Part shown: one piece after another, positions 8,609 to 16,385 of the stretch
How the letters are laid out: each line of letters begins with the position of its first letter
Numbering within the stretch: position 1 is the first letter of the stretch
NCBI RefSeq assembly: GCF_025351285.1
Contig: NZ_JANXWG010000078.1
Location: forward strand, 1-38,647
DNA from: Novosphingobium sp.
Lineage (GTDB): Bacteria; Pseudomonadota; Alphaproteobacteria; Sphingomonadales; Sphingomonadaceae
Direction: 5' to 3'
Length of the DNA stretch: 38,647 nt
The notes under the pieces: model-generated
Database searches by the model: none
What the model was told of the DNA's origin: nothing
Seen by the model: the letters and a program-made list of their open reading frames with translations, nothing else
Program-made: the position numbers and the translations under genes

Positions 8609-8618
8609 CTGCCCCCGA

Positions 8619-8882
8619 TCAGGCGATTGAGGCGACCCGCTTGCTCAGACGCGACAGCTTGCGCGACGCGGTGTTCTTGTGAAGCACGCCGCGCGCAACG
8701 CCGCGCGCCAGTTCGGGCTGCATTTCGGTCAATGCCGCAAGCGCCACGGTCTTGTCGCCGCCTTCAATCGCGCTTTCGACCTTTTTGACGAAGGTGCGGA
8801 TGCGGCTGATGCGATTGCCGTTGATTTCGGCGCGACGATCGTTGCGACGGATGCGCTTCTTGGCTTGCGGCGTATTGGCCAT
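8619..8882 (-). CDS. rpsT: 30S ribosomal protein S20
   Basis: S20 is a primary binder of 16S rRNA during small-subunit assembly. The 87-residue product starts [14 protein letters not shown] and has the conserved [21 protein letters not shown] region and a [20 protein letters not shown]-terminus typical of S20. The ATG at 8882 is preceded by AAGGAC at good spacing (on the plus strand, GTCCTT just beyond the start), which rules out the longer open frame to 8960. The codirectional rpsT-dnaA order is common in Alphaproteobacteria, though mutM, often found upstream, is not here. A hairpin at 8476-8498 probably ends its transcript. Confidence 0.97.
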   Translation of the reverse strand: MANTPQAKKRIRRNDRRAEINGNRISRIRTFVKKVESAIEGGDKTVALAALTEMQPELARGVARGVLHKNTASRKLSRLSKRVASIA

Positions 8883-9058
8883 TTCAGTCCTTCGGGTCTG
8901 GTCCTGCCGCCCGACCATGACGGCGAGCGGGTGAATTGCGGGTACTGCCCGGCGAACCAACGGCCCGTCGGGAAAGGCGCGCGCATAACCAGCTATGACG
9001 CGCAGGTCAACCGAGTCGGTTGTTTGCGGTGAGTCTGGGTAGGCGGTGTTTTGTTTGA

Positions 9059-9084
9059 CGAAATTCGCGCAAGAGCGAATTTCG
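9059..9084. repeat. Perfect 10-bp-stem inverted repeat
   Basis: CGAAATTCGC at 9059-9068 and GCGAATTTCG at 9075-9084 around a 6-nt loop. It is AT-richer than its surroundings and follows directly after the 31-bp-arm hairpin in the minus direction. It has no U-tract after it on either strand. Confidence 0.7.
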
Positions 9085-9092
9085 CGGGCTAA

Positions 9093-9169
9093 CCCAAGCC
9101 CACGCCCCCACCCAAACCACCCAACAATAGGTACCCTATGGGTGGTTTGGGTGGGGGTGTGGGCTTGGG
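9093..9169. repeat. Long 31-bp-arm inverted repeat downstream of the P450 gene
   Basis: The left arm (9093-9123) and right arm (9139-9169) are complementary over 31 bp with a single mismatch (G versus A at position 12 of the arm, tolerated as a G-U pair in RNA). The loop is 15 nt and holds its own small palindrome (ATAGG-TAC-CCTAT). The arms are strongly C-rich and G-rich with CCCACCC/GGGTGGG motifs. The position just beyond the P450 stop codon suits a transcript 3' end; the length is unusual for a simple terminator. Confidence 0.8.
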
Positions 9170-9183
9170 GGAGCCTGCGGACG

Positions 9184-10608
9184 TCAGTCCGGCAAAAGAC
9201 TCTTCAACTCAAGCTTCAGCCCATCTGTGGGCCGCGGGATCGGCCAGGCTTGCCATTTGGGCTCGTAGCCCGGCGCGAGGCTCAGTTCGTAGCGCGTGAG
9301 CAAGTGCGTCATCAGGATACGGATCTGCATCGTGGCGAAGTGCAGACCCAGGCACATGTGCGCGCCGCCGCCGAACGGCACCCACGCATACTTGTGCCGT
9401 GCAGCGACCTGGTCGGGGGTGAAACGCAGCGGATCGAAGCGTTCGGGGTCGGGCCAGATCGCGGGGTCCGAATGCGCGGCGGTCGAACTGATGCCCACGC
9501 TGGTGCCGGCCGGGATGCGATAGCCGCCGAATTCGAAATCGCGCAACGCCCGGCGCGGGGTGGACGGCACCGGCGGCATGATCCGCAGCGATTCCTTGAA
9601 CGCCATCTCGGTCAGTTCGAGCTTGCCCATGTCCTCATAAGCGAGCGGCCGGCCGTCACCGCCCGTCACCGCCAGGATTTCGGCGCGCAGCTTCGCCTGC
9701 CATTCGGGGTTTTTCGCCAGCAGCCACACCAGGCTCGAAGCCGAACTGGTGATGGTGTCGTGCGCCGCCATCATCAGGAAGCTCATGTGATCGACCACCT
9801 TGTCCTCGGCCAGCAGGCTGCCATCCTCGGTGGTCGCCAGCGCGAACTGGCTGAGCATGTCCTGCCCCGGAGCGGCGCGCCGTTCGCGCACCAGCCGCGT
9901 AAAGAATGCCACCATGCGGTTGCGCGCCGCCACCCCGCGGCCCATCTTGGTGAACGGCAACGGCCGCCGCACCACGCCGACCGAAGCCTGCACCATGTCG
10001 ACGAAATCGTGGTTGATCTGGTCGGCCTCGGGCCCGAGCGGCAGCCCCAGGAAGCTCTCCGCCGCCAGGTCGAGCGTCAGGCTCTTGATCGCCGGATAGA
10101 ACGTGAACTGGCCTCGCGCTGCCTGCTCGCCCCACGCATCCATCCGCGCCGCGATTCCCGTATTGAGCGAGCCCGCATAATGCCGCATCGGCTCGGGCTT
10201 GAACGCCACCGACAGCGCGCGCCGATCGACCCGATGCGCCTCGAAATCCATCAGCATCAGCCCGCGCGGGAACAGCAGGTTGAGCACCGGACCCCAACCC
10301 TGCTCGGACGAGAACAGCTTCTGCCGATCGAACAGCACCAGTTCGTTCGCCTCGGGCCCGGTCAGCGAGACGCTGCGTCCGCCGAAGCTGTTGGTGCGAA
10401 AGACCGGGCCATATTTTGCGCGCATCCGTTGGCCGTAACCGGCGGGATCGGCCAGCACGGCAAAGGTCGTGCCTACGATCGGCCAGCCATCCTCGCCCGG
10501 AATGGCATCGAGCGCACGCGTGTCCGCCAGCCGGGTCCAGTGCGGATTGGCGGCATCGGACTGCGGATCGAGCCCGGAAAGCGTGGGTGAAGTGGCGAGG
10601 CTTGCCAT
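9184..10608 (-). CDS. Cytochrome P450 monooxygenase
   Basis: A haem-thiolate monooxygenase of 474 residues from ATG 10608 (MASLATSP); the longer open frame upstream overlaps a repeat region and lacks family resemblance. Diagnostic features: the I-helix oxygen-activation motif AAHDTITS, the K-helix ExxR (KESLR), the PERF-type block [10 protein letters not shown], and the haem-binding loop [10 protein letters not shown] with Cys419 as axial ligand. There is no N-terminal membrane anchor, so it is soluble. It needs ferredoxin and a reductase for electrons, and none is encoded nearby. Sequence style resembles CYP120-like, lipid/isoprenoid-type P450s more than the CYP153 alkane hydroxylases, but the substrate cannot be assigned. 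Confidence 0.93.
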   Translation of the reverse strand: MASLATSPTLSGLDPQSDAANPHWTRLADTRALDAIPGEDGWPIVGTTFAVLADPAGYGQRMRAKYGPVFRTNSFGGRSVSLTGPEANELVLFDRQKLFSSEQGWGPVLNLLFPRGLMLMDFEAHRVDRRALSVAFKPEPMRHYAGSLNTGIAARMDAWGEQAARGQFTFYPAIKSLTLDLAAESFLGLPLGPEADQINHDFVDMVQASVGVVRRPLPFTKMGRGVAARNRMVAFFTRLVRERRAAPGQDMLSQFALATTEDGSLLAEDKVVDHMSFLMMAAHDTITSSASSLVWLLAKNPEWQAKLRAEILAVTGGDGRPLAYEDMGKLELTEMAFKESLRIMPPVPSTPRRALRDFEFGGYRIPAGTSVGISSTAAHSDPAIWPDPERFDPLRFTPDQVAARHKYAWVPFGGGAHMCLGLHFATMQIRILMTHLLTRYELSLAPGYEPKWQAWPIPRPTDGLKLELKSLLPD

Positions 10609-10682
10609 GGCGTTGCTGACCTTTGTGTAAGTTACGGCGGTTGTATCGGGGGATCGAGGCTTTGCAAGAAGGGTTTTGAAGG

Positions 10683-10797
10683 GCCTCCGGCGGGCTTTTA
10701 AGTGCCTCCGGTGGGCAAGGGTTACCAACCTTGCAACCCATTACCGTAGAGATGAGCGCGCGACGGTGAAGTTGGCCGCGGCCGCATCGCCGGAGGC
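10683..10797. repeat. Composite inverted-repeat element with REP-like copy 3
   Basis: GCCTCCGGC at 10683-10691 is matched by GCCGGAGGC at 10789-10797. Between them, 10705-10744 is a copy of the repeat seen at 6136-6177 (stem GCAAGG 10715-10720 with CCTTGC 10729-10734, followed by AACCCATT). TTTTAA/TTTAAA tracts flank the outer arms. It occupies much of the gap between the P450 start and the nucleotidyltransferase-like gene's end. Confidence 0.55.
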
Positions 10798-10833
10798 TTT
10801 AAAAAGCGCCCCCCTGAGGCACCTTAAGCCTTG

Positions 10834-12117
10834 TTACCGCCCAGCATCCAGCCACTTGCTCAACGCCGCAAGATCGCGCGATTGCTGACGGACGTCGGAT
10901 TGCGCGAGCTGGCCCAGGGTGCGGCGCAGGCGGGTCATGGCCCAGTGTGCGAAGCCGCCTTCGCCCGAGAGATCGCGCGAAACCGCAGCGGTGTCGTGCG
11001 AATCGGTGCGGCGGGCGGTGATGCGGCGCCAGAACGCGGCGGGTCCGCGTGCGGCCATGGTGGCGGCAACGCCGGCGCTGACACGGGTGAACAGGTTCTG
11101 GAGCAGCAGGTCGGCGGCGGCGTCGATCACGGCGGGGGGTGGCGCGGCGCCGGCGGGGATTTCGATGGCGACGGCCGGATCGTGCGCTCGGACGAGTTCC
11201 AGGACGAGCCCGGCGCCCTCGCGCCAGCCCTGGGCTTCGGCCTGGGCCCAGAATGCCGCCCAGTCGAACGCTGCGGCTTGAGCCTGCTGCGCGCGCAACA
11301 GGCTGGCGATATCGGGGAGCAGCAGCGGGCCGCAATCGAGCCGGTGATCGTAGACCGCGTGGATCACGAGGTGCGCCAGCATGTCAGCGGGGTGCGGGTA
11401 GGTGATCTGGCCGATCCGGATCGCGCGTGATCGGATCGCGGTTTCATCGGCGCGCGGGGCGGCATGGTCCATGCGTCCGTCGATTTCCCACAAACGCTGG
11501 TGGAGTTCGATGGTGATCCCGCGCGGGCTGGTGAGCGGGGGCATGTGCTTGTCGAGCCGAACCGAGTTTTCGAGCGAAAACTCCTGCGAAACGGGCGGGG
11601 TGTAGCCTTGCGCAACCAGCAGTTCGAACGCGGGGATCACGGTTTCGGGAGTGAGCAACAAGTCGAGATCGCGTAAGGGACGCAGCGCCGGGTTGGGGTA
11701 GGCGTGCCACGCCAGCCAGGCGCCCTTGAGCGCGATCGGGGCAAATCCGGCGCTTTCCAGCCGGGCGGTGGTTTCGGCAAGGTCAGCGCGGGCCTTGAGC
11801 GCGCGGATACCGGCGGTGCGATAGGCCGCGCACCACCGATCGAGGATTGGCCCGGGTACGCGGGGCGGGCGATCGTTGCGACCTGCCTGGCAGCCCAGGC
11901 CGCGCCGCGCGTGGAGCAGCGGCTGCAGGCGGTGCTGCCAGGCCATATCGTCGAGCGCGTGCCAATCGGCGGCGGACAGCCCGGCGAGGGCAGCATCGGG
12001 CGGGCCTTCGCCCGGCGCGATCAGCGCGAGCATCAGCCGGCGCAGCACGCGCAAATCGGCCAGATCGGGTCCGGCTTGCGAACCGGTGGTTGGCCCGGCG
12101 CTGCCGGCCGGGGCCAT
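10834..12117 (-). CDS. Nucleotidyltransferase-family protein (NTP_transf_5-like)
   Basis: A 427-residue protein. The ATG at 12117 sits one base beyond the lptA TGA stop, so translation is probably coupled to lptA. The segment PIALKGAWLAWHAYP, then LRPLRDLDLLL, matches the LKG...Y...R..D.DLLL pattern of the uncharacterised nucleotidyltransferase family often found in polysaccharide and sulfotransferase-type loci. A later ELHQRLWEIDG is also typical. Asp residues in RDLDLL would be the metal ligands. No signal peptide or transmembrane segment is seen. In many Alphaproteobacteria lptB follows lptA; here this gene takes that slot. Function in envelope or LPS metabolism is inference from position. 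Confidence 0.7.
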   Translation of the reverse strand: MAPAGSAGPTTGSQAGPDLADLRVLRRLMLALIAPGEGPPDAALAGLSAADWHALDDMAWQHRLQPLLHARRGLGCQAGRNDRPPRVPGPILDRWCAAYRTAGIRALKARADLAETTARLESAGFAPIALKGAWLAWHAYPNPALRPLRDLDLLLTPETVIPAFELLVAQGYTPPVSQEFSLENSVRLDKHMPPLTSPRGITIELHQRLWEIDGRMDHAAPRADETAIRSRAIRIGQITYPHPADMLAHLVIHAVYDHRLDCGPLLLPDIASLLRAQQAQAAAFDWAAFWAQAEAQGWREGAGLVLELVRAHDPAVAIEIPAGAAPPPAVIDAAADLLLQNLFTRVSAGVAATMAARGPAAFWRRITARRTDSHDTAAVSRDLSGEGGFAHWAMTRLRRTLGQLAQSDVRQQSRDLAALSKWLDAGR

Positions 12118-12118
12118 G

Positions 12119-12700
12119 TCAGTTCTTCTTGGGAACCGCGAACGTGCCGCTGACGCGTCCGCTGCTACCGGTGCTGGCAGAGGTGCCGCCCAACGCGGAC
12201 GATGCGCCGTTGGCGCGGCCATCCACGCTCGACAAGCCGGTGTTGAGATCGATCACCAGCCGTCCGCCGTTGAGCGTGTCGGTGCCGCGGCGCAGCGCGA
12301 CATTGCCGATCATGGTGATCAGCCGTTTGTCGAAATCATAGACCGCAACGTCGCCGCGCGCGCGTTCGGTGCCGCGCAGCACGTCGACCCCGCCGACCGC
12401 ATCGAGCCGGTGCAGTTTGAGATCGGGCTTGTCGGTGTACGACAGCGTCGAGCGCGCCGAATTGACGCGCAGATCGCCTTGCGTGATCTGGACGGCGCCC
12501 GACAGGATCACGCGTTTGGCCTTGTCCTGCAATTCGATGCGATCGGCCGCGTAGTTGACCGGGGCGTTCGAATCGTGACCGGCTAGGCCTTGCGCCTGCA
12601 ACAGCGGCGCACCGGCAATGACCGCTGCGGCGCCTGCAAAGCCCAGGGCAAACCCGCGCCAGGGTTTCGCAGTGCGGATCAGATCAAGGGTATCGGTCAT
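12119..12700 (-). CDS. lptA: LPS transport periplasmic protein LptA (OstA-like)
   Basis: LptA forms the periplasmic bridge that passes lipopolysaccharide from LptC to the outer-membrane LptD. The 193-residue product has an N-terminal hydrophobic signal segment (about residues 16-36, ending at LLQAQG). The OstA-like fold follows: VNYAADRIELQDKAKRVILSGAVQITQGDLRV, and then LITMIGNVALRRGTDTLNG, with the alternating beta-jellyroll pattern of the family. The C-terminus is a low-complexity Gly/Ser/Ala tail. Its start overlaps the lptC stop by four bases, and its stop is one base from the next ATG, so it is the middle gene of a tight operon (rnd-lptC-lptA-nucleotidyltransferase). Confidence 0.88.
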   Translation of the reverse strand: MTDTLDLIRTAKPWRGFALGFAGAAAVIAGAPLLQAQGLAGHDSNAPVNYAADRIELQDKAKRVILSGAVQITQGDLRVNSARSTLSYTDKPDLKLHRLDAVGGVDVLRGTERARGDVAVYDFDKRLITMIGNVALRRGTDTLNGGRLVIDLNTGLSSVDGRANGASSALGGTSASTGSSGRVSGTFAVPKKN

Positions 12701-13356
12701 GGTTTCCTGAGCCTGGTGTCCAACAGTTTTCCGGGCACCATCCGCAGCCGCGCATGACCGTCGAGCGTCACGATACGCTGGGGAAGGTCGGCGACTAGCC
12801 TGTCGGCGGAAAAAGTGCCAGACGGAATGCGCCCTTCGACCGGACCGTGGCTGACCAGGTGCTGGTTGTCGATATCGAGGCTGACATTGTCGGCGGTCAT
12901 CCGATAACCATCGGCGGTTTCGACGTTGACCGGGCCCATCACGTCGACGACCTGGCGCCCGACATCGTAATTGCCGTTCTGCGCGTTGACCACCGCCGGT
13001 CCGTCGGCCAGCAGCAAGCGCGCCACCAGGTCCTTCATTTCGACCACCGGCACTTGCGCGGTGTGCTGCACCGCGCTGCCCGCGGTGATCGAGAAGTTGC
13101 GGCCCTTGTCGTCCTGCCCGCGATACATTGCGGATGCGACGCGCAGCCGGTCCTCGACCATTGCCACCTTGTTGCGATCGAGCAGGAAGCTGATTTCGCC
13201 GCGCGGCGACAGCGGGGTCAGTACCATCACCGCCACCAGCACACCCACGCCCATCGGCAGCACCACCGCGAGCAGCCGGACGATGCGATCGTGCATGCCA
13301 TCGGGTGCCGCCGACACGCGCCGGCGGACCTGGAGCTGATCGGCCTCAGCCGTCAT
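12697..13356 (-). CDS. lptC: LPS export protein LptC
   Basis: LptC is the bitopic inner-membrane component that accepts LPS from the LptBFG ATPase and hands it to LptA. The 219-residue product has one N-terminal transmembrane helix (about residues 27-47), then a periplasmic beta-jellyroll domain. Within it, MVEDRLRVASAMYRGQDDKGRNFSI and ADNVSLDIDNQHLVSHGPVEG are typical LptC/OstA repeats. The stop codon overlaps the lptA start (ATGA), and the start is 5 bp from the end of rnd. The order fits the alphaproteobacterial LPS-transport cluster. Confidence 0.87.
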   Translation of the reverse strand: MTAEADQLQVRRRVSAAPDGMHDRIVRLLAVVLPMGVGVLVAVMVLTPLSPRGEISFLLDRNKVAMVEDRLRVASAMYRGQDDKGRNFSITAGSAVQHTAQVPVVEMKDLVARLLLADGPAVVNAQNGNYDVGRQVVDVMGPVNVETADGYRMTADNVSLDIDNQHLVSHGPVEGRIPSGTFSADRLVADLPQRIVTLDGHARLRMVPGKLLDTRLRKP

Positions 13357-13361
13357 AACGG

Positions 13362-13979
13362 TTATTCGTGGCTGAAGATGTCACGATCGGCCCAGCCGGC
13401 CAGATCGAGAGCGGCGCGCGACGGCAGGAAATCGAAGCATGCCTGCGCGATGTGGGTGCGGTGTTCGCGTGCCAGCCGTTCGATCAGGATGGTGTGCATC
13501 GCGTGGAGATAGCGCACATCTGACGCTGCGTATTCCTGCTGCGCCTCGGTCAGTTCGGGAGCGCCCCAGTCGCTCGACTGCTGGGCCTTGGACACTTCCT
13601 TGCCGAGCAGTTCGCGCACCAGGTCCTTGAGCCCGTGGCGATCGGTGTAAGTGCGCACCAGCTTGGATGCGATCTTGGTGCAGAATACGGGCGCCGCCGT
13701 GACGCCGAGGTAATGCTGGATCGCGGCGAGATCGAAGCGCGCGAAGTGGTACAGCTTCACCCGCGCGGGATCGGCCAGCACCGCCTTGAGATTGGGCGCG
13801 GCGAATGCGCTACCCGGCGCGAACCGAACGAGATGCTCATCGCCCCCGCCGTCGCTGATCTGGAGCAGGCACAACCGGTCACGCGGGGTGATCAACCCCA
13901 TTGTCTCGGTGTCGACCGCGACCGGCCCGGGCGCAAGCACGCCAGCGGGGAGGTCTTCTTCGTGAAGATAAACTGCCAT
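13362..13979 (-). CDS. rnd: Ribonuclease D-family 3'-5' exonuclease
   Basis: A 205-residue DEDDy exonuclease. The catalytic set is visible: Asp23 and Glu25 (AVDTETMGL), Asp83 (HFARFDLAAIQ), and Tyr150/Asp154 (YAASDVRYL). It lacks the C-terminal HRDC domains of E. coli RNase D, which is normal for short alphaproteobacterial versions. The start is taken at ATG 13979 (MAVYLHEEDLP); a longer open frame reaches into the ugd gene end and is not family-like. First gene of the rnd-lptC-lptA operon. The physiological role in RNA maturation is by family; RNA targets are unknown. Confidence 0.9.
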   Translation of the reverse strand: MAVYLHEEDLPAGVLAPGPVAVDTETMGLITPRDRLCLLQISDGGGDEHLVRFAPGSAFAAPNLKAVLADPARVKLYHFARFDLAAIQHYLGVTAAPVFCTKIASKLVRTYTDRHGLKDLVRELLGKEVSKAQQSSDWGAPELTEAQQEYAASDVRYLHAMHTILIERLAREHRTHIAQACFDFLPSRAALDLAGWADRDIFSHE

Positions 13980-14052
13980 CCGATCGCGCTTAGGCGGTTG
14001 GACGGTGCGGGGCAAGGTGGTGGGCGGTGGCCTTGCCGCAAAGCGCGGTCGG

Positions 14053-15372
14053 TCAGCCCCGCCCAACGCTCGTATACGTGAACCCGGCAGCGCGGATTTC
14101 GGCGGGATCGTAGACATTGCGCAAGTCTACCAGCACCGGCGCGCGCGCGATGCGCTTCACCCGATCGAGATCGAGCGCGCGGAAGGCGTCCCATTCGGTG
14201 ACGAGCACGATCGCATCGGCGCCCTCGATCGCCTCGTACGGCCCCTTGGTCATCGTCACGTGCGGCATCATCCCGGCGGCCAGTTCCATGCCTTCGGGAT
14301 CGTAGGCGGCCACTTCCACGCCGGCGTCGATCAGCGCTTGCGCGATCGCGAGGCTGGGGGCGTCGCGCATGTCGTCGGTCTGCGGCTTGAACGTCAGGCC
14401 GAGCAGCGCAACCTTCTTGCCGCGCACCGAATCATCGCCACTTTGACCGATCAGCGCGTCGATCACCTTGCGCCCCATCGCGCGCTTGCGCGATTCGTTG
14501 ACGTTGGCGACCGCCTCGACGATCCGCAGCGGTGAGGCGAAGTCTTCGGCCGTCTTCAGCAGCGCGAGTGTGTCCTTGGGGAAGCACGATCCGCCATAGC
14601 CTGGTCCGGCGTGGAGGAACTTGCCGCCGATGCGGTTATCCAGCCCGATCCCGCGCGCCACGTCCTGAACGTCGCCACCGGCCTTTTCGCAAAGGTCCGC
14701 GATCTCGTTGATGAAGGTGATCTTGGTCGCCAGGAACGCGTTGGCGGCGTACTTGATCAGCTCCGAACTGCGGCGGCTGGTGAACAGGATCGGTGCCTTG
14801 TTGAGGAACAGCGGGCGATAGACCTCGCGCATCACGCCTTGCGCCCATTCGCTGTCGGCGCCGATGACGATGCGGTCGGGGCGCTTGAAATCGCCGATCG
14901 CGGCGCCTTCGCGCAGGAATTCGGGGTTCGAGACCACGCCGAACTGAACTTTCGTGCCCGATTCGCGGATGATCCGTTCAACCTCGTCGCCGGTGCCGAC
15001 GGGCACGGTCGACTTGGTGACGATCACCGCCGGGGTCTTGAGGTTGGCGGCCACTTCTTCGGCCACCGCATAGACGAACGACAAGTCGGCATGGCCATCG
15101 CCGCGCCGCGATGGCGTGCCCACCGCGATGAAGATCGCAGCGGCACCCTCGATCGAGCTGGCAAGGTCGGTTGAAAAGGTCAGCCGGCCGGACTTGACGT
15201 TGGTGCCGACCAGTTCGGCCAGGCCCGGTTCGTAGATCGGCATCACGCCTGCGTGGAGCCGTTCGATCTTGGTGGCGTCCTTGTCGATGCACACCACGTC
15301 GTGGCCGAAGTCCGCGAAGCAGGCACCCGAAACAAGCCCGACGTAACCCGAGCCGACCATTGCGATTTTCAT
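14053..15372 (-). CDS. ugd: UDP-glucose 6-dehydrogenase
   Basis: Oxidises UDP-glucose to UDP-glucuronate in two NAD+-dependent steps, supplying precursors for exopolysaccharide and LPS sugars. The 439-residue product has the Rossmann motif GSGYVG (residues 7-12), the conserved PSRRGDGHADLSF block of this family, and the catalytic cysteine in GYGGSCFPKDT (Cys263). The length is normal. The ATG at 15372 is preceded by GAGGAA at good spacing. It is divergent from ung with about 134 bp between starts. Its proximity to the lpt operon and a nucleotidyltransferase-like gene gives an envelope-polysaccharide theme, though ugd is separated from the rnd-lptC-lptA cluster by 73 bp and may have its own promoter. 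Confidence 0.95.
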   Translation of the reverse strand: MKIAMVGSGYVGLVSGACFADFGHDVVCIDKDATKIERLHAGVMPIYEPGLAELVGTNVKSGRLTFSTDLASSIEGAAAIFIAVGTPSRRGDGHADLSFVYAVAEEVAANLKTPAVIVTKSTVPVGTGDEVERIIRESGTKVQFGVVSNPEFLREGAAIGDFKRPDRIVIGADSEWAQGVMREVYRPLFLNKAPILFTSRRSSELIKYAANAFLATKITFINEIADLCEKAGGDVQDVARGIGLDNRIGGKFLHAGPGYGGSCFPKDTLALLKTAEDFASPLRIVEAVANVNESRKRAMGRKVIDALIGQSGDDSVRGKKVALLGLTFKPQTDDMRDAPSLAIAQALIDAGVEVAAYDPEGMELAAGMMPHVTMTKGPYEAIEGADAIVLVTEWDAFRALDLDRVKRIARAPVLVDLRNVYDPAEIRAAGFTYTSVGRG

Positions 15373-15506
15373 GGGGATTCCTCGATAGCTACGGGGGTTG
15401 CGGCGGTACCGGCTTCCCGGTGGGGATCGCGCGCGCCGTTAGCAAGCGCAGCATGGGCTTGGCAAGGAAACTTGCGAGACAGGGGCTGGCGCGTCATGGA
15501 GGCCGC

Positions 15507-16187
15507 ATGGCAACCCCGCTCCCCGCAAGCTGGCAAACGGCGCTCGAGCCGGTGCTTCAAACCCCCGCGTTGCGCGCGCTCGGCGGGTTTCTCAAGGCCG
15601 AGGAAGCCGCGGGCAGGATTATCTATCCGCCACGCGGGCTGCGGCTGACCGCGCTCGAATTGACGCCGCGCGATGCGGTGAAAGTCGTGATCCTGGGGCA
15701 GGACCCTTACCATGGCCCGGGGCAGGCGCATGGGCTGGCGTTCTCGGTGCGCGACGGCGTGCGCGTGCCGCCGTCGCTGGTGAACATCTACAAGGAGCTG
15801 GAGACCGATCTCGGCATCCCGCGCGCTGCGCACGGCAACCTGGAAGGATGGGCGAGGGCGGGCGTGCTGCTGCTCAACAATGCGCTCACCGTCGAAGCCG
15901 GGCGGGCGGGATCGCACCAGAACCGCGGGTGGGAGGACTTCACCGACGCGGTCATTGCCGAGGTAGCGAACGGGCCGGCGCCGACCGTGTTCGTGTTGTG
16001 GGGCAGCCATGCGCAGAAGAAGGCCGCGCGCATTGCCGCACTGGCCGATCCCCGCCACCTGGTGCTGCGCAGCGTCCACCCCAGCCCGCTTTCGGCTTAC
16101 GCCGGTTTCTTCGGCAGCCGGCCGTTCAGCCAGGCCAACATGTTCCTTGAAGCGAACGGACGCGGCGCGATCGACTGGCGGGTTTGA
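15507..16187 (+). CDS. ung: Uracil-DNA glycosylase (family 1)
   Basis: Removes uracil from DNA to start base-excision repair. The 226-residue product has the water-activating motif GQDPYHGPGQAHGLAF (catalytic Asp66) and the minor-groove motif HPSPLSAYAGFFGSRPFSQ (His191), both diagnostic of family-1 UDG. The start at ATG 15507 (MATPLPASW) is preceded by GGAGG at 15498-15502 with ideal spacing; the open frame extends to 15360, but that overlaps the ugd start and lacks family similarity. Length is standard for the family. No partner genes are nearby. Confidence 0.95.
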   Translation: MATPLPASWQTALEPVLQTPALRALGGFLKAEEAAGRIIYPPRGLRLTALELTPRDAVKVVILGQDPYHGPGQAHGLAFSVRDGVRVPPSLVNIYKELETDLGIPRAAHGNLEGWARAGVLLLNNALTVEAGRAGSHQNRGWEDFTDAVIAEVANGPAPTVFVLWGSHAQKKAARIAALADPRHLVLRSVHPSPLSAYAGFFGSRPFSQANMFLEANGRGAIDWRV

Positions 16188-16291
16188 CGGGGCAACGCTT
16201 CCCGTTAGCGCAGTGGCGCAACAATCTGTCGCACTGACGCACCATGTAAGGTTGAATTCAGGCAGCGCGGTCTTGATGGCGACGCGCCGGT

Positions 16292-16334
16292 TGATGTTAT
16301 AAAATATCATATCGCTTGATGTGATATTATATCA
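16292..16334. promoter_or_regulatory. AT-rich palindromic operator region upstream of the TonB receptor
   Basis: This is an AT-rich patch in high-GC surroundings. It holds a perfect 6-bp inverted repeat TGATAT-T-ATATCA (16322-16334) and a second, imperfect palindrome TGATGTTATAAAATATCA (16292-16309). The two share TGAT/ATCA ends at a spacing of about 30 bp. Both lie 50-95 bp before the receptor ATG, where a dimeric regulator could act. No characterised motif (Fur, Irr, Zur) is matched convincingly; iron or metal control is only a guess from the receptor. Confidence 0.55.
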
Positions 16335-16385
16335 TTGCTAGACGGCCGCTACGTCGCCTCTGCCAAGCGGGAAAATCCTGAAGCC

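Larger units (their letters stand above)
7773..8618. other. dnaA upstream region with no further gene
   Basis: About 850 bp between the preferred dnaA start and rpsT. It holds an 18-bp tandem repeat (7851-7922), an AT-rich island at about 8290-8475, the rpsT terminator hairpin (8476-8498), a 7-bp inverted repeat TGATCTG/CAGATCA (8421-8443), and seven GANTC sites between 8395 and 8608. The only open frames look non-coding. I looked for consensus DnaA boxes (TTATCCACA and close variants) and found none convincing; TTATGCATT at 7825-7833 is the nearest, with two mismatches. It must contain the dnaA promoter, but I cannot place -35/-10 elements with confidence. Confidence 0.6.
8883..9183. other. 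rpsT-P450 intergenic region with two hairpins, no gene
   Basis: About 300 bp without a credible coding frame. The rpsT promoter should lie in its lower part. The upper part holds two consecutive inverted repeats (9059-9084 and 9093-9169), the second exceptionally long. Nothing else is recognisable. Confidence 0.6.
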
